DNA of 64,000 nucleotides from Lingula anatina. Taxonomy: Eukaryota; Brachiopoda; Lingulata; Lingulida; Lingulidae. The stretch spans positions 1-64,000 of the forward strand of contig NW_019773714.1 of the NCBI RefSeq assembly GCF_001039355.2, read 5' to 3'. Below are positions 34,481-46,857 of the stretch, piece by piece; positions within the stretch are counted from its first letter, which is position 1; every line of letters starts with the position of its first letter. The translations under genes were made by a program, and so were the position numbers. The notes below the pieces were generated by a model, which made no database searches, was not told where the DNA came from, and was given only the letters and a program-made list of their open reading frames with translations.

Positions 34481-35204
34481 GTTACCACCCATGTGCACTA
34501 AGGGGTATTACCCTCTACCAAAGCCGCATATTAATTATATGCACTTTTCACAAACGAGAATGTGCCATGAATTAGTCAAAGACGTATCTGTGAATATCTA
34601 GTGAAAATAAATATGTGGGCCTTGTAGAGGATAAAGTAGACAGAATCCCACTGACAACTGGTCAAACGGCATGCAGACTCTTTTAAAGAGCTTTATGGAA
34701 GAAAATGCGTTTGGTTTGAAAACGATTGAAACGGTAAGGATGAAGATAAGACAAACAAACAAAACATAACAATAAAACTTAGGGTCAGACAGACAAGAAC
34801 CTTAAGAATTTATATCATAACATAAAAAATTACCCGTAATAAATCAGAGAGTTTTTGGCAAACCAATATACATTTACATTATTTGCACTCGTAAGGAAAC
34901 GAAACGCGACTTCGGACGGAAATATCAACAATGGCAGGGGCTGATCTCAGCACAATATCAAAACCCAATATCAAAAAACTACAAGGACATGTTTTTTAAA
35001 CATTTATTGATTTTTTTTCAAAATTTTACTGGGTTGTTGCTATCAACATAAAAAAATGCTGACAGTGTATTACAGGCGTTTAAAACGATTACAGCTGATG
35101 ATAGAAAACCAGCAATACTTCAAACAGATGCTGGGACAAAATTCACAAACAAGAAATTTCAAGCACTCTTTCAGGAACATTGTTCATAACATGCCATTGT
35201 GTAA

Positions 35205-35500
35205 CAGGTGACCGGGGCTGTGTCTATAGACACGAAAATGCAGTAGTATCGAAGTAGCAAAGAAGCATTAACGCAGTAGTGGTGTGGAGCATATTTGCAG
35301 TAGAAATGCAGTATAGCCTACTGCAATTCTACTTCAAAAATTACATAGGGTTGTACAGAGGAGGAGCATTAATGCAGTATATTAGCAGCATGATAGAAGC
35401 ATGTTTCAAATACGCTAATTAGATCCCCAATCGAAGCAGATTTGAAGCATGTTTGCAGTATGATTACAGTAGTCTACTGCGCTGGAGTATCTACTTCGTT
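35205..35500 (+). mobile_element. GCAGTA-rich repeat, family G, copy 1
   Basis: Many GCAGTA and CTACTGC motifs in both senses (AATGCAGTAGTATCGAAGTA, CAGTAGTGGTGTGGAGCAT). The inverted copy at 45420-45615 has ATGCTCCACACCACTGCTGC. Non-coding and partly self-complementary. Confidence 0.6.
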
Positions 35501-36791
35501 TTCGTTTTCATTGCATAAGTGGTTATTTTCTTCATTCATAATATAATATTAATATTATATTATATAGGCTCGCACATCTGGTAATTATCATAGTGGACTA
35601 AGACATTGAAATACTAGCAGTGGTAAAAGCCAGTTGGTTATTAGCTGCGGTTAAGTTAGAGTCCACTTAAACTGTTTTATCAGCTTCACTTGATGATCAC
35701 TTAATTTATAATTTAAAATTTTATCGTCTGTCTACTTGGTGGCTGCAAGATCATATGGACATCACTCATCAAATTTCATTCCTTTGGAGGATTTACCACA
35801 TTCCTCAACGAAGCCTGTTTTGCCGTGCCCGCTACTGATGTTTGAATTTTCTGTGCAACCTTTTGTTCTCCATCATGCCTCCTGGGCCCGGTATCTCAAA
35901 AGCTTCGCTATGTTGCGCACGTGCGCAAGTGTCTCGATTCCATAACTCGTCCATACTCGTCCCATATAATACATTGTAGCCTCTATTTGAGCAATTCGCA
36001 ATACGCAATGCTTTCAAAATACGGGGCCCTGATCAGCACAAGCGTTTGAAGCAATGTTTGTGCAGATTTTTCAATAGCAAGGCTGGGATGGCATCTAGAT
36101 CAGGCCAGTATCACACATTTCCATTTGTTTTTCATTATGTTAGCAAGTTGAATTATATGTTTTGTCGATTCACTAACTCTTAAATGCAGCCGTGGATCTG
36201 ATGAAGAATTGTTCATCCTGTGTGCTTCTGTTAAGTAGCAATTAAATTCATTTATAATTGCAATTATATCCTTTGTGTCACTTGTTTCAATTCATAAACT
36301 TGCTACTTCACGTGTACATAAACCTGTTAACACTGTTATTTGCCTTCTGGTGTTGTTTTATATACACTTTGTTGACCTTGATTGTAGCTCATATTATGTA
36401 AGTGGTTATTTTCTTCATTCAGTTGCAGATGTGATTTGCAACTACCTGTAAGATTTATGTGATAAATCATCGATGATGTTTAACTGTATTTTTATACGTG
36501 TAGTTCACATACTTATAATAATTTTATTCTTTTCACCAGACCCGTTGTCCGGGTTGTTACTTTTTTATGCTGTTTGGCTTTTATGGACGCTATGTAACTT
36601 ATTATCGGTTAATTTTATGTATATATATAGCTGTTTTTGCTCGTTTGCAATTGGTCACTATCCATTTGCTTGTATTATATTGTAGTAAACAGTTATCCTA
36701 TATTTGCCATTGTGGTTTCTGGTCGACATGGCTTACATGTATATTATCTGTGAGCTGTTATGCTCCTTTATGATTGGTCACTATCACGTAA

Positions 36792-36795
<4 letters not shown>
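35501..36795. other. Intergenic, no gene seen
   Basis: AT-rich sequence with an inverted TATAATATTAATATTATA motif near 35540. Open frames here are short and of biased composition. Confidence 0.35.

Positions 36796-36846
<51 letters not shown>
36796..36846. repeat. (TA)n microsatellite
   Basis: A TA run of about 50 bases. Confidence 0.95.
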
Positions 36847-36850
<4 letters not shown>

Positions 36851-36966
36851 CCTTGTTGGAGTTACCGGATAGCCTATTGGCGGGCAGGTCTACAAGGATG
36901 TATTGTTGTTGAGCTGTTATTGCTCCTTCTGATGGGTTTCCATCCATGTGTTTTTACCTTGTTGGA

Positions 36967-37110
36967 GTTACCATCGCTCTTCTCTAGACGGAATCTATAC
37001 GTGTCTCGGTGTTTCGAAATCCTAACAAAAGAATGTGTCAATATTTGTTGTATACTGTAGACGTATAAATACATAGCATCATTATCACGAAAATGAAAAT
37101 GTTACTTTAC
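36967..37110. repeat. Diverged repeat, member 3 of 3 (partial)
   Basis: CTTCTCTAGACGGAATCTAT through TACTGTAGACGTATAAATAC matches 30637-30735 closely. Confidence 0.65.
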
Positions 37111-40033
37111 ACCCAAACCCAATATAGAGGTGCCATTGAAGTCACAGGCATGTTCTTTATAATATTTAGTGCACAGATTGCAAACTATGTTTGATTATTT
37201 TAGGGTCGGTCCCACATGAAGAAGTTCGTATCAAAGTTTCACTCTCCTGGAACTATGAATAATAAAAAAATGATTCATCGTCTAATCCAAAAAGGAACAT
37301 ACATTACATTACTGTCACAAATGAAAAACGTTTTACTCACTTTGAAAATTCACCCATCACTGGTTTTGTTCTTTGATTTATCTCCTACAAGTATAATGTT
37401 GTAAAAAATTATAATGATCTTCTGTATAGAGCAGTTAATTGGTTTTGAGCCACTCAAGTTTGCTTGTCACTGAATATTAAAAAAAACGAGGAAAATACAC
37501 TCTACCGACATGGGGCTGACATCTCGGAAAGGAGTAGTAGCAGGAATCGTCGCCAGATGGCAGCACTAATGTTGTGTATTTCGGCTGTGGGTTACTGAGG
37601 GTAACAGACACCTTTTTAGGGTGGGGTGTCATTTCACATTTTAACCCCACCCGCCAAAATTTCTGTTGCACATTTGCAACTGAGGGTGCTACAAATATTC
37701 ATGAAATTTAGTAGTAATATATTATTAACAGTGATATTAAACATAATATTTTGTTAATATGGTTATGATTGCAAAAGTGTATAGATTTAAAGTGTGTAAA
37801 GGCAGATTATTTAGTACAAAATATTTATAGCAGAAGTAATGAAAAGATTTCTGTTTCTCAAAATTCTCCTTTACCTGGGTACCCACAATCACAATTTTAA
37901 TGACGATTTAATGACACCATTAAGTACTCCAAAACCCTTCCAGCGATTTTTCTTTGACGTCTTCGTAGTTCAGATTTTATTGTTAATAAAGCAAAATAAT
38001 GTCTTTGTTTAATGAAAATATGTAATTAGGGGCTCATAACTCCATAACAAAAGCATTTAAACCAAAACGTTGGCAACGGAATGTGGCTCATAAATAAGCT
38101 TGCGGTCCACTATGCCAAATTTCGTGATGAAATATTGTTCAGGAATAAAGCTAATAAGCCCCACCTCACCTGAAAACAGAAAGCTGTTTAATTGACGATT
38201 AAAGCTTTGAGTTTTCTATGATTATACATTTCAACTAGAAATATAAACTTATATACTATTTATATATTTCAAGGGGATTTTTCACTGTTTTAAATCAACA
38301 CAAAGATAGATGCATTATTGAATAATAAGATGCAGGAATATATCATTTTCGGTATGTGGATGAAAATAAAGGGTAACAATATCCTTAAATATTCTATGAA
38401 TAACAATCACTGCCACATTTGAAGAAGAACACAAAGCTGATTTCTCAAAATGCTCTTATTCTTCAGGGACGTTATAACCTACTTCGATGATAATCCAATA
38501 AACGCCATTGATTTTCCCAAACAGCCTGAACGTTCCAATCCCAAACTAACTGGTTTATCAACAAATATCATACAATTATTGAGTTTGGGTGAGGTCACCT
38601 CTTAGCTATGTACGACCTTAAGGTATGATAATTAGCAAGCGCCGAGGACGGGGGAAGAGAGGTTCAGGATGGGGGGGTATATAGTGGTAAGGGCGGTATT
38701 TTATTTTCAAAATGGCACGTGACTGCTTATCAACCACTTGCTGAACGTTAAGATTGCGATCATGTTACAAGCCAACAAGCCAAAATATTGCGGGGTCTAA
38801 TGTAGATTATTTTTATCCAGCACGGCATGTGAGCTCCAGCTCTGAATTATATAAAATCTCTAATCTCTAGTAATCAACAATGTCAAAGACGGCTGAAAGA
38901 TTTAGTAAAACAAGTAGCATGGCAGAGTTACTGTCAATGCCTATCAATAGGTCATTCCATATCCTCAGGGCTGTGTACTGTGTTTGCCTTATAAGCAGAT
39001 TGTATTTTCTAGACATTGTTGTCATAACTAAAGTAGTCGAACAATTACCGTTGAAAGATTATATACATGTAGGTCTGTAAAAGGTCAGCAAAAGGTCAGG
39101 GTCTTTATTTTAGGTAGTTTTTCATATGTAAGCACGCCCTGGAAGTTTCCGTTTATGAAACAAGTGTTTGCAATATGGGTGATTAGTTCAATTTGATCAG
39201 CTGGTGTAATATGAATTAGCAATGCTGTTGGTTTTGGGTCTCATATATTGATTTATGGATATTTTTTTTAAGTTCTTATACAGTTGTCAAATGTTGCCAT
39301 GGGAAAAAAACAAGTAGCGGTGATTGTGGTTCTATGATATATATATATATGATAAAGCCTGTGTTTGCCCAAGTTGTCCCTGTATTTCGATGACAAATAT
39401 ATATTATAATTTCTAACAGATTCGCATCATACCGCATACATCTTGCTTATTCACGCATCCCCTCTGTCATCGATCAGAATAACAGAAATGCCATTTTTCT
39501 ATTGTCCCGCGTTCTTTTCATATCCAAATGTATTTCTCTCTATTTACATTTATCACGTGAGGCTGTTACACATTACTTCCTCACAGTCGATTTTCGATTT
39601 CACAAAAGCCGCCTTACGCCTTCGTCATCTTTACGTTTGAAAGCCGAATCATAGTCCTTGAGTGACAGTAAGTGAATCAGCTATTGTAAAAGGTAATTTC
39701 ATGATGTTTAAGGTTTGAAGTTAAGAACGATCTACATCATTAACATAAGGAACAAATTAAAAGAAAAGCTGCAACGAACCATCTCAAAACTATTACAAGA
39801 GTTGTGCTTCAGAATCACTTGTTTGATTTCTTATATTCTAGTAAGGAATCATTTTAAGGGGTGAAATTCACTCATGACGTTCAAAAAAGCAATTTAAAAG
39901 TAAAAAAGTATATTAATTAGTTCTTAGCACAAGGAATATGTTATGTTACATTTACACTATGATCGAACGTGTGGTATACACGGCGGTGGTCTCCACTAAA
40001 TGACTGATGATGCTAATCATTAATGACTATAAG
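37111..40033. other. Intergenic, no supported gene
   Basis: A frame at 38880-39080 starts after a TTATATAAAAT sequence, but its product (MSKTAERFSKTSSMAELL...) is unrecognised and soon becomes hydrophobic low-information sequence. Nothing else is convincing. Confidence 0.35.
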
Positions 40034-40274
40034 AGACCATTCCCAGACAATATCCTACTAACTTTGGATCGAACTAGAGGATTCGCGCTTAATTGCAATT
40101 AACTTGGGCGGCTTAGATGTCTGTCACGCCTGCTGAGGCTGATAGGGAGTAAATAACTATCGTTTAGCAGCTTAAGTGGGCGTCCCAACGTCTAAGATGC
40201 TTAGGCTGAAAGCAATTGACCCCGTGGCTATGGATCAACCCTGTTAGCTCGATCTAGGGAAGGGAACCCAGTCT
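40034..40274. mobile_element. Fold-back element, family F, copy 2
   Basis: GAGACCATTCCCAGACAATA at the left and GATCTAGGGAAGGGAACCC at the right. Internal arms GGCTTAGATGTCTGTCACGC and GGGCGTCCCAACGTCTAAG are inverted relatives. Similar to the family copies at 55.6 and 59.4 kb. Confidence 0.55.
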
Positions 40275-41819
40275 AATTCCCACGGCTACTTCCCTTCTTT
40301 TCTCTTTCTTTCTTGGTTCTTTATCAAAGAAACTACTCTCAGACAAGAAACATTGGATAACTTTTAAATATTCAACTGACAAGTCAAACAGACATCCTCT
40401 TCGTTTATATACACACGACTCCGAATCTAGAATATACTGTAAAGCGATTATGAGTTTGACCCAAATGTTTTGTTAAAACCAATTCTTTATAGGCTACATG
40501 TAAGCATATAAAACTCTCCATACGTTTGCTCTAGTTAATTGCATCGTATTCTAAACCCTTTTGTATGTATTATAAGCTACAGCAGTTTAGTTTATAAAAA
40601 GCAAATGCGGAGAATCGCCTCATTGTCTGAGGGGGCTTTTTTAGACAAAACCTGCCGATAACACGCCCAGCCAAGCGAAAAACATTCAGTCCACTCCTTT
40701 TTCATGAGACTTGTATTTAAGGGTTATTTTAAGCCTTTATTTACCTGGCTGCCTTTCTAAGGCCTTGACAATACAATTGGCAGTAATTCAAGTCCCAGTG
40801 AGTCACCGTTAAGGAGAAAATGGTTTATGTTCCAAATTAGCATTCAATGCGCGACATTCTTATGGGACTAATAAGGCTGCTCCATGTGTATCTTTTATAG
40901 TTTATTTTTAGGACTGAAACATAAAACGAACATGCACCATAGTTGATGGTTTACAGTAATTAATTAGATAAAAATTAGTAATCTAGATTGTAAAGGCGTA
41001 TAATATGACAGTGCAGTCCTCAAATCAACCACTAAAGAGTTGAGATTTTTTATATAATAATAAGAAAAAATACTGTAGTTTAGTGTGGTTGTTAACAAGA
41101 AAGGATCCCTAAATTTAGATTTAAAAAGTCGGTGTTTTAAACAGCGAATTATGGCGTAGTCTGCAAAGTACTGGTACTTGCTGAATCGTCGCTTTCCTTC
41201 ACTTATTTAGATATTCTTCGTGAAAAATGAACTAAAGATTATTATGATGTATCTATTCATTATCATGTATTTAGGCATTTCCGTTTAATCAACATTCGTG
41301 TTCAACACCGTTTGGGGATTAGGCCAGTCTCCATATTCCTCTTACAATCGTTTAGCTACCCTGTAATTATCACACTCGTCTATTGAAGTTTAAACACTAA
41401 TTTAGCGTGTAAAGCTTCAACTGGTACACGGAATAAATATAAACATGTCCAATACGGTACGTCTCGCTTTCAGATAAGATCGTGGGTTTAATTGTTATTC
41501 TCATTTACGAGATCCATTAAAACGCAACAACTGACAAAGGGCTGAGGCATGCCCCATCTATATACTGGATTGAAAATTTACCGAGTCCTGCCGCCGATAT
41601 GGTTAAACAATCGGAACAGCTAGAAATCTCTTGGACGATTTCGACATTTTTTTCTAAATGTTTGAGCCCAGAGAAAATTATTTTAGAAATAAAATATGGT
41701 CAGATTGATTGCACCGGTCGAACTGTTTTGCAAATTACCATAGTGGATAAAGATAACGTCTTATTAAGGATAAGGATACCGTGACACAATGTTTCAATTT
41801 ACAAACAATGACTAAGTTA
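40275..41819. other. Intergenic, one weak small frame
   Basis: A 61-codon frame at 41599-41784 (MVKQSEQLEISW...) follows TCTATATACTGG by about 40 bp. It has balanced composition but no recognised family. Otherwise nothing is seen. Confidence 0.3.
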
Positions 41820-42317
41820 AAGCCTCGGCCTTAACCGACCGTACGGGCTCTCAGTCTTACGGGCTGTTTGCGTCCAAATTTTACGCAGAATCTCACGTCC
41901 ACGCAAGTCCTTCTTACGCAATTTCGAGTTCGCAGACAGCTTGTAAGCACGAGAAGAGGAGAACAGAAAGCAAAACTGACGCATGCCGTCAGTACGTCAC
42001 CACAAACGTGTGAGGCAATTTTGAAGCAAAACTGACGCAAAGGGCACTACTTTCGCCGAGCGTTGCATTCCCTTCTTAAGTGGTGAGTGTGTGCCACGAT
42101 CACAGGAAGCAAGACAAACTCAAAATATGAATAAAATTTCCACGGCCATCGCTCCTTGGAATTAGCGTCCCTGCTTGAAAGGACATCTCATGTGGCCTTT
42201 GCAACTCGCAAGGCAGACTTTCCTCTATCTCTACGACCTCCACGCCCCCTGCAACACCCAAAAATTGCAGGGGACGTACGATCCTGACATTCGTGCGTCC
42301 GGTTGTGACCGAGGCTT
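41820..42317. mobile_element. TTAA-flanked DNA transposon (non-autonomous)
   Basis: The left end reads AGCCTCGGCCTTAACCGACC and the right end, complemented, AGCCTCGGTCACAACCGGAC. Both ends abut TTAA, the target of piggyBac and Kolobok-type transposases. About 498 bp with no transposase. It ends about 20 bp before the conserved 5' exon of the first HEPN-NB-ARC-TPR gene. Confidence 0.7.
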
Positions 42318-42334
42318 AATGTATGTCTACAGAG

Positions 42335-42441
42335 GTGGTAGCACCAAGACCTACGTGCGATTGATTGACGTATTGGCTGACCTTTATCTTCAGAAGTGGA
42401 TCACTGCTATCTGATAACAACAAGTTGTACACATTTCTTAG
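42335..42441 (+). other. 5' exon of HEPN-NB-ARC-TPR gene 1
   Basis: This segment aligns with 60180-60277 upstream of gene 2 and ends at donor TTAG|GTAAGT. Both copies carry a 21-22 codon frame (TYVRLIDVLADLYLQKW here, TYMRLIDLLDNLYLQNW there) ending at the same TGA, with many third-position differences. The exon is either a 5' untranslated exon with a conserved upstream frame or the end of an older coding exon. Its intron runs 42442-45639. Confidence 0.55.
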
Positions 42442-42869
42442 GTAAGTATCTATTATTAGTTTATGATGTTTTAGAACTAAAAAAAATCCAGTAATAAAAT
42501 TCAGCAAGTAAGGAAAATAAATTAGACATCTTTCTGTTTATACTTCAAAGTCATTCCTTTCTTTGTTTGGATGCTAAATATTTCATTTATATAAAAAAGT
42601 TTATTTCACTTTTAGTACCCGTATGTCACATGACCAGCTCCACCATAGTTGACAAAGGGCCGTACCGCAGCCGATATCATCAAATCTTTTTAACCACCCA
42701 CGGTGAGTTTAACATGGTTACTTCTTAAGTTTTATAATATGATATAAGCTGATATACAGTGTAGACAAAAATTTGCTTAAACTGTAGCTGCAAAATGTAC
42801 CCACATAGACTAAAATACACATACTGATCTATCGATCTTGTTTCACCTCTTCTCTTTGCCCGCACGAAA

Positions 42870-43100
42870 ACATAGTAGATACTCCACCGCAGTAGAACTA
42901 CTGCACCCACACTGAAACCATACTTCAAATCTGCTCCGATTTAAGGTATGAAGTACACACTCCCCATATGTAGCATTCTACTGCAACAATGTTTCACAAA
43001 ATCTTAGCAGAAATTAGGCATAGTGCTTCACCGCAGTAGTACATTACCTCATTTCTATTCTGAGCGCAGCAGTTTCGAAGTAGCATGCGTTACGGAAGGG
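42870..43100 (-). mobile_element. GCAGTA-rich repeat, family G, copy 2
   Basis: CACCGCAGTAGAACTACTGC, TGCTTCACCGCAGTAGTAC and TTTCGAAGTAGCATGCG occur here. Lies within intron 1 of gene 1. Confidence 0.5.
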
Positions 43101-43600
43101 CAGAAACCACTAAATGGACCAATGTATGTAGTTCAGTAAGAGAAAATTAGTGCTTTATCCATATGTTCCTATTACATCATTTATAGCAGCATAATGATCA
43201 TCAATTTTAATAAGAAAATAAAAGTATCATGGATATTCAGAACATGTGACTAATAAAAGTATTCAAGCCAATGGAAGTTCAGAGTCACACCTTGCTATTG
43301 ACAAAATGTAAACAAGAGTAATAACTGTATATAACTGTACTGAAATAAGTTTTCCATTTTCAACACATTTTAAATAAAACAAAAGAACCAGTTTACTGTC
43401 ACTTTTATATTATCAACTAAGAAAATTGTAGACATACAAGGTAGAAAAAATATCAATAGAACAATTTTAAATGTCCAATTTGCCCCATTCTGAGATTCTG
43501 AACATAGTGAATGATTGAATCGGATATGTGTCTGTACATAAAAAGTAAAATCAGTAATTGAATAGTAAGCAAGCAAAATCGTTCATAAAAGGTCTCTAAA

Positions 43601-43852
43601 ATGCGACTTTCCTACGAAAGGACACGTGCCGCCCCAAAACAAAAGGCAGATCCGTGTGGATTATTATGGAAGCAATACTACAGGGAACTGCACGAATGCA
43701 GAGATTTGCTGATCGACCTGCCTACGCGAAGTTTGCCAACACATCTTTGGGCTGCAGGGGTCCAAATGGCTACGCTCACCGGCCATGCTCGCCCTATACT
43801 TGTGAACAGATGGGGTTCTAGGTATTACAGTGAGGCCGTAACCGTGGTCTAG
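43601..43852 (+). CDS. Unrecognised 83-codon frame in intron 1
   Basis: A frame of mixed composition (MRLSYERTRAAPKQKADPCG...), noticeably less AT-rich than the neighbouring intron. It has several Trp, Cys and Arg codons and no low complexity. I recognise no domain and see no splice context. It may be a transposon fragment or chance frame. If the first HEPN gene is spliced as proposed it would be intronic. Confidence 0.2.
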   Translation: MRLSYERTRAAPKQKADPCGLLWKQYYRELHECRDLLIDLPTRSLPTHLWAAGVQMATLTGHARPILVNRWGSRYYSEAVTVV

Positions 43853-44854
43853 TGTCAAGGGACTTTCTGTTTTAGCTGTACAACAGAAAAAAGACCGAGT
43901 GGCATGAAAGATGGAAGGCTAGATTGTGCAATGTGAAGATCCTCTGAAGGCCCCACCCTTAAAAAATGGCACTTAGGGGGTTTAAGTGGTAAATACTTCA
44001 TTTATTTAAAACAACGTCCACCCTCGAATGCACATAACAATTAAATTGTCTTTATTATCATTTACGATTGGAGATAAAATTGATATCGGGCTACGGTTCA
44101 AATGGTTTTGTCACTTGATTCGGAACCCAAACCGCCGTGAACAACATGGCGACTGCATCGTAAGACTTTTTGAGTAACACATTAGACGTATATGCGGTTG
44201 AAAAACGTAACCTTTTTATTGGCAGTATTGCGTTCATTCAAACTGCTATTCCTATAGCTAACCCGCTCTTGAATGAACGTAACAGACAATCATAATATTA
44301 CTTGTAGTTGTCTTTTTTTCAGTTTTTATCGAACGATGGAGATGTAGGGGTCTTGCAGGCAATCACTGAAGCGAGAATGGAATTTAAATAAGTATAAACA
44401 TATAACTTAAGCTTAATACATGATAAGAATCCATGGCATGAATTTTTATTGATTGTAGGCCTACGTATTTTTGGCTCACCGGTCATTCTTTACTAAAACC
44501 TACTCCCAGGCAAACTTTAAATTAAATTTTTTATGTCTAAACAAGAAAACTGTCTCGAGCAGAGATCCTTGAAGGTTATGGAAGTATGTTGATATACATT
44601 TGTAAATACAATGGTAAAATTTTCAATTCATGAAAAAGAACACAAAGTAACTGTAAATATAAATGTCTGTTTTATCAAATGTGTTTATATTTTGTGTCTC
44701 GATAGAATATATTGAATTTAAATAATACCTTTTTTTTTTGGGGGGGGGGGTATTAGAGTTTTAGACTTTCCAATAAGCGATCAAGTGTACTGAAACTGTG
44801 ATATTAATTGTTTTTATTTGAATTTTAGGAGTCCACTTGAAACCTCAGACGAGG

Positions 44855-44997
44855 CAGGCCTGTAGCCAGCAATTTCAAAAGGGGGGTTCTTTTTTCTGAA
44901 AAAGTGGACCTTTTTCCATAAGATCAAACTTTGCCCAGAGTGGACCTTTTCCCAGCAAAAGGGGCGGTTCTTTCCAATCCCCCTGGCTACGGGCCTG
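44855..44997. mobile_element. Small MITE with CAGGCC[CT]GTAGCCAG ends
   Basis: About 143 bp. The left end is CAGGCCTGTAGCCAGC and the complemented right end CAGGCCCGTAGCCAGG. The interior is GGGGGTTC and GTGGACCTTTT repeats. Non-coding. Confidence 0.7.
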
Positions 44998-45419
44998 TGA
45001 GGACGTATGGACGCTGTATTCGTCATGGGAGAACGACAGGTGTGTTTTTAGGTATTCAGCCTTCACCCATCAAAGTATTTTTTAACACTTAAGACAAGTC
45101 ATTGTTGTAAAAGGCGCTTTGAAATATCATGATTGCTGTTGAAATATCATGGTTGCTGTTTCTAGAAAAACAAATGCACTGGAACTTATGTTGTCTTATT
45201 TGTTTTTAGGACCCCAGATTAGATTTCATTTGAGGACGAGTGGATTCAGTATTTGTCATGAGGAAATACATTTTTGAGAAAACACTGAAATTTTGTATGA
45301 AAATGTTCCAATTAATAAACGATAAAACAAACTTCTATCCGTCTTTTTCTTGATGTATAGACCGTATGAATAAAACGAACTTTTTCACTACCTCATCGTA
45401 GTATATTTGGAAGCTAATT

Positions 45420-45615
45420 ACCATATTTGAAACATGCACCTATCATGCTGCTATCTACTGCATTAAAGCTCTCCTCTGCAAAAACTTATGCGATTATTGG
45501 CCATAGAAGTGCAGTAATACTGCATCTCTACTACATACATGCTCCACACCACTGCTGCATTAATGCTCTTATGCTACTTCGATACTTCTACATTTTCGTG
45601 TGGTGTGTTTCCTAT
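45420..45615 (-). mobile_element. GCAGTA-rich repeat, family G, copy 3
   Basis: The reverse complement of the 35.2 kb copy (ATGCTCCACACCACTGCTGC, GCTACTTCGATACTTCTAC). It ends about 24 bp before the acceptor of the HEPN exon at 45640, so the branch and polypyrimidine region borders transposon sequence. Confidence 0.6.
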
Positions 45616-45651
45616 ATCCATTGATCTCTTACATTCCAGATCTAGGACAAA

Positions 45652-46216
45652 ATGGCAGCTGCTGCAACACCACGAAACGAGAGAGAAAATGAAATTCGAA
45701 TGAGGCTACTGATACATCGGTCTAACGATGTGCTTCAAGATATTCTCAGTACACAGTTACAAACAACTTATACTGGCATATTTGATCCTACAAATGGCGG
45801 CAAGCTGTTTGATGTACTTGGCGACCAAAGAGCAAACCATACTTTGCTGCAATTGAAAAAACGAAATGTTTTGAATTCCAGTCAAATGAAGCTTCTGTAC
45901 CCCTCTGGGAATCCCTCCACAACTGTGACATTAAAGGACTTAGATTTAACTCTTACTGTTGTCTTGTTGAGAAACATCACAACACTGAACCCGAAAGCCA
46001 ACTGGGAGAATCCACCAGTAACTGACACGTCCGTGGAAGCCCAGATAGGCAGAGTGAAGAAATTCCGCAACGAATTCGCACATGGGGGTGCCGGTCTCTC
46101 AGATACAACATTCCAGACCAAGTTTGCTGAATTAAAATCTCTTTTGTTGTCTCTGTCTCCACTCTACACCAGTGACGACTACGACAAGTTGCTGACTGAT
46201 CAATTACGTGCAGCAG
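45652..46216 (+). CDS. HEPN-NB-ARC-TPR gene 1, exon 2 (HEPN domain)
   Basis: The exon begins at 45640 after acceptor ATTCCAG, and the ATG at 45652 sits in ACAAAATGG. It encodes residues 1-188 and ends at donor CAG|GTAGGG in phase 1. The product is a HEPN domain of the DZIP3-like type seen in many invertebrate immune-type proteins. The HEPN ribonuclease motif R-x4-H is present as RNEFAH (residues 139-144). It has helical, charged segments (HRSNDVLQDIL, LKKRNVLNSSQMKLLYP) and no signal peptide or membrane helix, so it is cytosolic. The matching exon of gene 2 (60462-61026) has the same length and splice phases. Whether it cuts RNA on activation is inferred from the motif. Confidence 0.85.
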
Positions 46217-46857
46217 GTAGGGCGTACTATTATGCACATAAAAAGCTGTGCTCACAATGCTAGTGGCATTAAATATAATATTAATGAGACAAATAAGTGA
46301 ACATGTTATATGTTCATGTCTATTTGTTTGTCACTAAAAATACTATTGGTAGTTTATAATGCAAATTTTATGATTCGTCGGAAAAAGGCTTTCCTCAAAG
46401 TCTTTAAATAATGGCAGTGATGATTACATTTACCATCCTTTGGACCCATCAATTTTCTGAAGGATTTATTACAATTGCGAAAAAAAGACCATCGATTTTG
46501 ACTGTTGTGCAATATATGAGCTAAAACTTCCATAATTTATTATTATAAAGCCTGTGAGAGAGAGCTGGAGTTCTTTTAATATTTTTCTAGTCATTTTGCC
46601 ACCATTTTTACACAACAGGCAATGTCATATCTAGTCAGTGTAAAAAGTATGTTCTTGTTTTGCTATCTTGTTGAAAAAATTCATTGTTGATTAGGTAAAT
46701 AATAATAATCACGAACTTGTGTGTGTATGCATTAGTGTGAAATCCATCCTTCAAGTAACATTTTACGTCATAAAAGTGAGTAACATTTTACGTCATAAAA
46801 GTGAGTTTATGTTTTTTTTTCACATTACAATACTATTACATTCCAATTTTATTTCAG

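Noticed and set aside
44150-44170. ATGGCGACTGCATC followed by GTAAGA, a possible tiny first exon
   Set aside because: Good start and donor contexts, but no acceptor or second exon could be tied to it.
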